Shown here: positions 1 through 10,400 of the stretch, one piece after another
How positions within the stretch are numbered: the first letter of the stretch is position 1
How the letters are laid out: every line of letters begins with the position of its first letter
NCBI GenBank assembly: GCA_964019135.1
Contig: OZ025260.1
Coordinates: forward strand, 28,018,254 to 28,082,253
Source: Arenicola marina
Lineage: Eukaryota; Annelida; Polychaeta; Arenicolidae
Direction: 5' to 3'
Length of the DNA: 64,000 nt
Position numbers and translations under genes: made by a program
Notes under the pieces: generated by a model
Databases searched by the model: none
What the model saw: the letters and a program-made list of their open reading frames with translations, nothing else
Told to the model about the DNA's origin: nothing

Positions 1-132
1 TTGGCGTGGCAAATTAGTTGTATTGGTGTAATAAACGAACTTAAAAGTTCATTTCAATACTCCTTTTCTGTTCTGTTAAGTACATGTATGGGTAATCAAT
101 ATTTTAAAATGTATTATATGTCAAAAATAATA

Positions 133-1394
133 ACGATATGACACTGATCATATGTGTCAGACATGACACTGGTCATGTGTCAGACATGACACTGATCATG
201 TGTCAGACATGACACTGATCATGTGACAGACATGACACTAATCATGTGTCAGACAAGACACTGATCATGTGTGTCAGACATGACACTGATCATGTGTCAG
301 ACATGACACTGATCATGTGCCAGACAAGACACTAATCATGTGTCAGACATGACACTGATCATGTGTCAGACATGACACTAATCATGTGTCAGACAAGACA
401 CTGATCATGTGTGTCAGACAAGACACTGATCATGTGTGTCCGACATAACGCTGATCATGTGTCAGACATGACGCTGATCATGTGTCAGACATGACACTGA
501 TCATGTGTCAGATATGACAGTGATTATGTGTCAGATGTGATACTGATCATGTGTCAGATATGACACTGATCATGTGTCAGACATGACCCTTCATGTAGGT
601 CAGACTTGACACTGATCATGTGTCAGACATGACACTTCATGTATGTCAGACATGACACTGATCATGTGTTAGCGATGACACTTCATTTATGTCAGACATG
701 ACACTGATCATGTGTCAGAGATGACACTTCATTTATGTCAGACATGACACTGATCATGTGTCAGACATGACACTGATCATGTGTCAGACCTGACACTAAT
801 CATGTGTGTCAGATATGACACTGATCATGTGTCAGATATTACACTGATTATATGCCAGATATGACAGAGATTATGTGTCAGATATGACACTGATCATGTG
901 TCAGACATGACACTGATTATGTGTCAGACATGACCCTTCATGTATGTCAGACATGACACTTCATGTATGTCAGTCATGACACTTTATGTATGTCAGACAT
1001 GACACTGATCATGTGTCAGATATGACACTGATTAAATGTCAGATATGACAGTGATTATGTGTCAGATGTGACACTGATCATGTGTCAGATATGACACTGA
1101 TCATGTGTCAGATATGACACTGATCATGTGTCAGACATGACACTAATCATGTGTGTCAGATATGACACTGATCATGTGTCAGACATGACACTAATCATGT
1201 GTGTCAGATATGACACTGATCATGTGTTAGACATGACACTGATCATGTGCCAGACAAGACACTAATCATGTGTGTCAGATATGACACTGATCGTGTGTCA
1301 GACATGAATCTGATCATGTGTGTCAGACATGACACTGATCATGTGTGTCAGATATGACACTGATCATGGGTGTCAGATATGAGAATGATGATGT
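133..1394 (+). repeat. 22-24 bp minisatellite upstream of a MOSPD2 acceptor
   Basis: About 55 units of the type ACTGATCATGTGTCAGACAT, some with an extra TG. The array stops about 35 bp before exon 1429-1489. The unit string CAGACATGACACTGAT closely resembles the splice boundary CAG|GACATGGAACTGAT, so the array looks derived from that acceptor. Each unit also has the palindrome TGATCA. Confidence 0.9.
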
Positions 1395-1428
1395 AATAGA
1401 TGTTAAGACTCTTTTTCTCATGTTGCAG

Positions 1429-1489
1429 GACATGGAACTGATAAAATTCCAGATCAGCTGTTTTACAACATACTATCCTGCATTATTGG
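1429..1489 (+). CDS. MOSPD2: MOSPD2 exon, CRAL-TRIO segment
   Basis: Reads DMELIKFQISCFTTYYPALL, matching the human stretch DMDFVRFIINCFKVYYPKYL. The acceptor is TGTTGCAG and the donor GTATGT, leaving phase 1. A 23-bp array resembling this acceptor lies directly upstream. Confidence 0.9.
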
Positions 1490-4400
1490 GTATGTTTTGT
1501 TAATTTCTTATGGATATAAACCATAAAGAATTATGCGCACCCGATAAGTTCATTGAACGATACTGAAAACTGGGGATGCATTGTGCAGCTTGTGTAATGT
1601 AAGCTAATCCGTGTATAGATCGCAGAAACCCAGTAATTAAAGTGACACTGGGCCGGTACTGGCCACAGTGCCAACCCACAGGGCTGCTGCTGAAAGGGAG
1701 AGCAGGAACTACATGTGATGACCCGATTTTGTAATGGATACTTTTCGCTTTCTTTCCAGAGTACATGATGATATATGATATGCCTTGGGTTATGAATGGT
1801 AAGTACCTTGTCTTGAGGGTTCAATGATATATGTGACATTGTCTGATGCGATGTGCATGCGACAAGCTACGTGTCTATTCTAGGCAAATATATCCTAAGT
1901 GCGCAAACAGTACAACAAAATGCACAATAATGTATAAGATACGTTGAAGGGCTCATTAAGGCCCATTGGCTGCTAACGAGATTCACTCGATTCGCAAGAA
2001 TGGATGTTCCTTTTGACCACTTTGGTCGCTGACGCTAAGAGTGACTCGATACATAGATAGGATATGTTGGAGTAGAAGAAAAATGTAGTTTTGTTTGAAC
2101 TAGGGAATAAAATGAGCTTCCCCATGAAACCTGATAGACGAATGGCATATTTCTGCTCATGTTTAATATATTTAGATAAGTGTTGTCTGGGACCCTGCAT
2201 TTTCAAGATGTGAATTTATAAAACGATAAAATAATGTTCCAAAAGTTTCGTTATAGTTTCATCGCCAATTTACCTGTCGTATAGCTTATAAGTTCTGCTA
2301 AAGCAGTTGCAAAAACGTTTGCCGTGACTTGTGAGATTGGCTACCCGATATCAATCTTCTGGTGAGGTGCCCAGTGTTTGTTTTTAGCACTTTTCAAACC
2401 ATTGTTTGTATATATATATGTATATATCGTTATATGCTGACTTTACTAGGAATTTGTTTTTAACGCCCTATTGCACGACCTATAGCAGCCGACAATAGAA
2501 ATTCGATGTTAACCTGCTTTGTTGCCTGCTTAACATTCGCAAGAGTGTTGTGTCATGGAAATGACGGTTATCGTATTCTCATTCCTAGCCATGACATTTA
2601 TGGTGCCCTGATTTTTCTTTGTAGCGATATGGAAGATTATAAAGAATATATTGACGGCTGAACAACAAAAGCATGTGATATTCGCAAAGCGCCATGAAAT
2701 TCAGCAGTACATACCTGTAGATCAACTTTGGTGCCATATGGGAGGGACAGTGAGTACTCCTTCTACTTAGACATGCTAGCTTGACCATTGACCAGTGGGA
2801 ATTTAGACCAGGATTTTCCAAATGTGTTAATTCCACACCCACCCACCGACCCTCCCTCCACCCCCTTTGGATTTAATATTGACTGGTATATAATGATATA
2901 TGCGACAATGATAATTGTACTCTCCCCAAACGTTTCCACTTATTTGACCCACTTTTTTGGGTTTCTTTGTTAATTAAATCCAGACTTTATATTGGTGCTG
3001 CTGATTGGAAACACCTATACATGTGTATCTACTGTACTCTTTGCCTCCAGGATGACTTCCAGTATAGCTACTTGCCGTCCGAAGACTCTGGTATTGATAT
3101 TCCCAATGGCGAATCCTTAACAGAGTCCTCGAGTTACAGCTCACTGAGTGGGTCCCCTTCCAGGACCAGCTCCACCAGCAGCGTCAGGAAGCGGGTCAGT
3201 TGTGTTATGGTTCCCCGCTGTTGTGTATTCAATCTAGGCGTCCAGTGAGTATAAACCTAAAGCAAACGACAGGTCATCGATGCGACGACTGCGGTAAGCT
3301 TTGTCAGTCACAGATAGGCTTATTTAGTCAAAGCCCAAATGCAGCGGAACAAACCTTACTACTTAAACCAAATAAAAAGCTGCAATTCCATCGTCTTTCG
3401 CAGACTGGACGGATGCCAACCTTATAAGCTGTTCTCCATATTATAATCACACTTATGCGCCCTTCAATCCCCTTTAGCCCATGCGCGGACACAGGTGCAT
3501 GACCTAAGGCGCTATCCTAACCCCAAAAGTTTGAGTCACGGTCATGTCTCAGGCCTGGATGTGTCTGCCGCGAGCTTTTCGGTCTCGGGTGTTTTGGCCT
3601 CGGATGTTTCGGCGTCGAACTTTTCAGCCTCGGACGTTTCCGCCTCGTTTCTGCCTCGACCGTCGAACGAGGGAGTTCCGCTTGCGCTATAGTTGCTCTG
3701 CCCCACGTCAAGTTTAAACAGCAGAATTATCCTTCATACGCGACAATTGAAAATTAATATAATCGAAGATATATTCGAAGATTGGCAACAACGACACCAA
3801 TGCTCAGCATTTACTTTGCTACTGGTCCCGTACCGGATGAATTCAGTCATGTTGTTTAAATTAGAGGTCGTGTTGCTTTCGAAGTATGTTTTCGAGTTCA
3901 GTAAGTTTGAAAATTCAATCTAAACGGCTCTAGTAAACCATTCGTGAGCCCATCAGGGTAAGAGGTAAGATTGAGGTAAACCGTGAGGTTGGCAGTTACG
4001 CGGGGCAGAGGTGCTGTGAGGAACGAGCTCCCTCGATGTGCTGGCAGAGTGCGTCTGGTACAGACAACAAATGTGGCTGTTTGTAACGTTCATTGTGACG
4101 TCATTTTGATTAACGTTACCACAGAAACGGCCATAACAAAAGCCCTGAAAATGCCACTCTCGCAATATTAAATGCGTATATGCGGGGGGGGGGGGGGCAC
4201 GCCGCCTTCCTCGGCAAAAGGGGGAAGGGTGTACAAGCCTCAGATAGCCTAACTTTTGCATCAACAAACGGCATTCTTCCTCAAAAAGGGGGATCCGCCC
4301 CTAAATACGCCATTGTTAACGCATTCGCAACAGTTAGGCGGCGCCTGTACAATCCCTTCCCGCCGCTAGATAATGCCACAGAGTAGATATTATAATACCT

Positions 4401-7400
4401 ACTCTGTGATAATGCACAGTTCTTAGAAGCAGTCAAAATGGCGTATTAATTGAAGTCGCATGTCGTTCGTTGCTAAGCAACGAAACAATCCATTGTGCGC
4501 AGGTTTTCATTCTCTGTTCTGTTACCCGGGCAACGATTGTGAAGTTTTCAGCCGGTCTGTCGGACATTGCCAAACAATCTGGTTATACGTTTCCTAGTGT
4601 TTCACTGTGCGTAGAACTGGATGGATATGTCTCATTTAACGTCGAGGTTGACGATGACACTTGACATGTCAGCTAATAGCGACAAAGCCGCAGATTTGAT
4701 GAACGATCGAAACGATGTTGGCTCGCTCGATGAAATACAAGAATCGGATGAAACAGATGCTTTAGCTATTGGTGATATGACCGATTGTAATGGAAACCGC
4801 GATACACTTGAGGTATGGTGGCTGATAAGCTTATGACTGATATATGACTAAGTCCAATAAAACGATTTTAATGCTAAAGTACGAATTCTAGTCATCAAGT
4901 TGCATATATGCAGCTTGTAAAAATGTAGCATGCACGATATGATTAAAGCTGTCTAAACAGTTGTCTCCCGCCCAAATCGTGTTGAAATCTAGATTTGTAA
5001 TATTGTATAGCTTGATTAGTGCAAATATGGCTAAACTGACCGTCAATCGCAAAATACGTTTTCTGCTGTATTTACCATTCCGTTTAGAGCTAATCATAAT
5101 GTTACAATTCTGTCAAATCTCAATGCTAAGTGATCGCTTCACCATATTATGCTACTTTTCTTAATTGGCGGCAAATATCTCCATAAGTAACGTTAAAGGA
5201 ACAAATGTGTGTGCATTAGGTATGAGAATGAATAGTCTTCAGTAAACTGTGGCACTGGACGTGAAAACGTACGAGTAGGTCACACTGCCGATGTAAATGC
5301 TGAGCGTTTACCTGTCTCATGTACGCCACACGTTACAATGTGTTTTTAGGCTATTGATACTTGAGTCGTCTTTACTTGCACCAGCTATGGTGGGGTGTCC
5401 TGGAAATGGAGGGCCGCCCCGATAGCTCAGTTGGTGAGAACGCTCGCACTGAGTGCTCTGGCCACCTGAGAGGCTGACGGCACGTGGATCTGTGGTTCGA
5501 GCCCCGCTGTGGCCATGTCTGTGTGGTCGCAGGATACAGATCCCATGTCTTTCTTTTGCAAAGAGTAGGGGGGTTACTCCTGGGACATGACTCCACTCTA
5601 CCTTTCTTGTCCCATTGACGCGATATGACCAAAAGTGGTTAAAAGCGTCCTGAATATACAACCAACCTGGAAATGGATAGCATATCAGTTTTTTTGTACA
5701 TTTTACGTTTGACAAATGGTGTACATATTTGGTATGTTTATCGTGTACTTACGTGGATTTATAGTCGCTTCTATATGTATTTATAGTCGCTTCTATATGT
5801 ATATATCGTTATAGGCTGACTTTACTAGGAATTTGTTTTTAACGCCCTATTGCACGACCTATAGCAGCCGACAATAGAAATTCGATGTTAACCTGCTTTG
5901 TTGCCTGCTTAACATTTCAGGTGTATCTTGCACACACACAAAACTAGATAGAAAGTATTCTGGCACTTAAATAGAGACGTGTGCGCCGTCAAAAGCACGT
6001 CCGTCGGATGCAGGAGGCCCGAACGAAAAGGAGATACACATTTTAACTGTATAACTAGAGTCCGGTTTCAGTTAAAAGCTGGTTACAATTTAGTTATTCC
6101 TCGTCTAAAGATTTATCATGCAAATTAGTTATTTTCAACGGGCCAAATTTCAACTTTTGCAATTTGGGCAGTTATAGTCTACAGTTGAAATTCGTATCTC
6201 GTTTATTTTGTCCCGGTCCGGAAAGGAGGACAGTTGAAAACAGCGCCGTTGAAAACTCAGTCCGTGGTTTTCAACTAAAACAAAGGCCAATAAATTATTG
6301 CTTTCACTGCATGGATCTATATGTAGCATATATAGCTCCTATTTATTTTCACAACACATAATGGTTAATTATACATCCACAAGCAATTGTATGCATATCC
6401 AATCAACGTACATTAGACAGAAGAGAATGGCAAACATCTGTGAATACAGATCTCCTGGTAGACACTACTAGTCTCTCACAACATCAAGTATATTCTTCGG
6501 CGACCCGTCAAACAGCTGACTGCGGCCTGACGTAGCCAAATAGAATTACGATTCCCTTACACACAATCGAATCGAATGTCAAAGATCACTTCGTGACCCG
6601 GTAAACAGCCGAAATACAATATAATTATGTAACGCAATTAAATATACCTCGGCAGCCTATAAAACGGCCTAACCAGGCCTAAGTACATGACAATTCTCAT
6701 TCTCGTGAAACTGTATGGCGAGCAAAACAGCTGAGTTGTGGCCTGAGTAAAATATAATTCTTTAACACATGCAATCTAATATCATTCGTTTCCCCGAAAA
6801 ACCGCCGACTGCAGCCTTGCAAGCAACACAAAATTCGCTTACACAATCTAATATCACTTTGTGCCCCGTAAAGCTAACTTATCTTTTTCGTAAGGGGGTT
6901 TAACGTTTTCGGCATCCATTCAGATTCATGAGACGATAGTCCGCAACATTTGTGTTTTGGCGTAAACGGTTTACCACGTTGACCTCGCTCGGAAACATAC
7001 CTTCAGACTTGAGATCAAGCGGCAATAAGCCGGACCAAAGTACAGGGCATCCATATAAGGACTGCAGCGAGCCTCAATTGAGTCGCCATTAAATTAAATC
7101 AAAAAGTATTTACTTGTTTTTTAAGGTCACTATTGCTGAGAAGGACAAGCCTCAATTAAGTCTCAATTAACTTATATCCAAAAGTACATACTTGTTATTT
7201 AAGGTCACTTTTGCTGAGAAGGACAAGACGTTGTATACCAGCGTGGATAGCGATCCTTTGTTAGAGGACCCTGCACCATCCCTTTCCAATGACAAATCTA
7301 GAAGTAATGTAAGTGTCACGATAAGGTTCGTCAAACCTTCCTAACTTAGTAAGTAATAAGCCTGTTCCGCTACACTCTCTGACGCCAATCTAAGCAGCCA

Positions 7401-10400
7401 TCGAACACCGCATGCTACACCTGAGAATGAGAATAGCTTTCTATTGAATCAAACACTGATCACGTCCTAATAGTATTGGCGACTTCTGTTGCAGTCCCCG
7501 CCTAAGAAATTGTCGCTCAAGTCTAAACCGAGAGAAGGCAACGTGTTCGTGGGGCCGTTTGCTGCCATCAGGTGAGAGACTGGAGTACTACATGACAAGT
7601 ACGGTACGACAAGGGTGGTATGACAAGTACTGTACGACAAGGGTGGTATGACAAGTACTGTACGACGAGGGTTGTGTGACAAGTACTGTACGACAAGGGT
7701 GGTATAAAAAGTACTGTACGACAAGGGTGGTATGACAAGTACTGTACGACAAGGGTGGTATGAAAAGTACTGTACGACAAGGGTGGTACCACAAGTACTG
7801 TACGACAAGGGTGGTATGACAAGTACTGGATGACAAGGGTGGTGTGACAAGTACTGGATGATAACAGTGACGTGACAAGTACCGGATGACAAGGGTGGTA
7901 TGACGCGTACTGGATGACAAGGGTGGTACGACAAGGGTGGTATGACAAGTACTGTACGACAAGGGTGGTATGACAAGTACTGTACGACAAGGGTGGTATG
8001 AAAAGTACTGTACGACAAGGGTGGTATGACAAGTACTTTACGACAAGGGTGGTATGACAAGTACTGTACGACAAGGGTGGTACGACAAGGGTGGTATGAC
8101 AAGTACTGTACGACAAGGGTGGTATGACAAGTACTGTACGACAAGGGTGGTATGACAAGTACTGTACGACAAGGGTGGTACGACAAGTACTGTACGACAG
8201 GGGTGGTATGACAAGTATTGTACGACAAGGGTGGTATGACAAGTACTGTACGACAAGGGTGGTATGACAAGTACTGTACGACAAGGGTGGTATGACAAGT
8301 ACTGTACGACAAGGGTGGTATGACAAGTACTGTACGACAAGGGTGGTATGAAAAGTACTGTACGACAAGGGTGGTATGACAAGTACTGTACGACAAGGGT
8401 GGTATGACAAGTACTGTACGACAAGGGTGGTATGACAAGTACTGTACGACAAGGGTGGTATGACAAGTACTGTACGATAAGGGTGGTATGACAAGTACTG
8501 TACGACAAGGGTGGTATGAAAAGTACTGTACGACAAGGGTGGTATGACAAGTACTGTACGACAAGGGTGGTATGACAAGTACTGTGCGACAAGGGTGGTA
8601 TGACAAGTACTGTACGACAGGGGTGGTACAACAAGTACTGTACGACAAGGGTGGTATGACAAGTACTGTACGACAAGGGTGATATGACAAGTACTGTACG
8701 ACAAGGGTGGTATGACAAGTACTGTACGACAAGGGTGGTATGACAAGGGTGGTATGACAAGTACTGTACGACAAGGGTGGTGTGACAAGGGTGGTATGGC
8801 AAGTACTGTACGACAAGGGTGGTACGCCAAGGGTGGTATGACAAGTACTGTACGACAAGGGTGGTATGACAAGTACTGTATGACAAGGGTGGTACGACAA
8901 GTACTGTACGACAAGGGTGATATGACAAGTACTGTACCAAGTACTGGTTGACAAGGGTGGTGTGACAAGTACTGAATTACAAGGTTGGTGTGACAAGTAC
9001 TGGTTGACAAGGGTGGTATGACAAGAGTGGTGTGACACGTATTGGATGACAAGGGTGGTGTGACAAGTACTGGTTGAGAAGGGTAGTATGACAAGGGTGG
9101 TATGACAAGTACTGGTTGACAAGGGTGGTTTGACAAGTACTGGATTACAAGGGTGGTGTGACAAGTACTGGATGACAAGGGTGATATGACAAGTACTGGA
9201 TTACAAGTACTGGATGACAAGGGTGGTGTGACAAGTACTGGGTGACAAGGGTGGTGTGACAAGTACTGGATGACAAGGGTGGTGTGACAAGTACTAGATG
9301 ACAAGGGGGGTATGACAATGGGGGTATGACAATGGTGGTATAACAAGTACTGGATGACAAGGGTGGTATGACAAGTACTGGATGACAAGGGTGGTATGAC
9401 AAGTACTGGATGACAAGGGTGGTATGACAAGTACTGGATGACAAGGGTTGTATGACAAGTATGGTATGACAAGGACTGGATGACAAGTACTGGATGACAA
9501 GGGTTGTATGACAAGCACTGGATGACAAGGGTGGTATGACAAGGACTGGTTGACAAGGGTGGTATGACAATCACTGAATGACAAGGGTGGTATGACAAGC
9601 ACTGGATGACAAGGGTGGTGTGACAAGTACTAGATGACAAGGGGGCTATGACCAGTACAGGATTACGACAGATCAGTGTTTCTTCCATTGTGTGTCTCAT
9701 AAGCTTGCTGAAAACATAATGTTTATAAAGCGTTAACTTTAGGGCTGAAATGCAGCCTAATGTATGTGTATTTTGAAATACTAAATACTGCTTTTTGTTT
9801 TCTTTCCCCATTCCTTTACAGTCCCGCTGATAACTTTACGTTCGCTGTAGCGGCAGACGGAAAAGAAACTTCGGACATTCTGACTGTGGCCAATGTGTCT
9901 GATAGCATGGTGGCATACAAGGTAACACTTAACAACATGGTGGCATACAAGGTAACACTTAACAACATGGTTGCATACAAGGTAACACTTAACAACATGG
10001 TGGTATACAAGGTAACACTTCACAACATGGTGGCATACAAGGGAGCACTTAACAACATGGTGGTGTACAAGGTAACACTTAACAACATGGTGGCATACAG
10101 GGTAACACTTAACAACATGGTAGTGTGCAAGGTAACACTTAATATGGTGGCATACAGGAGATCACTTAACAACATAGTTGCATAGAAAATAACCCTTAAC
10201 AACACCATGGTATACAAGGTAACACTTAACAACACGGTGGCATACAAGGTAACACTTAACAACACGGTGGCATACAAGGTAACACTTAACAACCTAGTGG
10301 CATACAAGGTAACACTGTTGCATATGAAGTAGCATTTTACGGCGTATTAGCCAGCACTGCACTGGCTGCTATATAAAAATAAAACACAACAGTGAACCTT

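Noticed and set aside
3200-3427. Zinc-finger protein fragment (HRCDDCGK)
   Set aside because: The same sequence recurs at 45.6 kb next to a reverse transcriptase C-terminus, so it is a LINE tail.
5411-5500. Functional tRNA gene
   Set aside because: A and B boxes are present, but the arms do not fold into a full cloverleaf and the copy has a SINE body, tail and target duplication.
7467-9811. Minus-strand open frames up to 747 codons (SYHPCRTVLVIPPL repeats)
   Set aside because: They are the reverse reading of the 28-bp intronic minisatellite, lack splice context and homology, and overlap a plus-strand intron.
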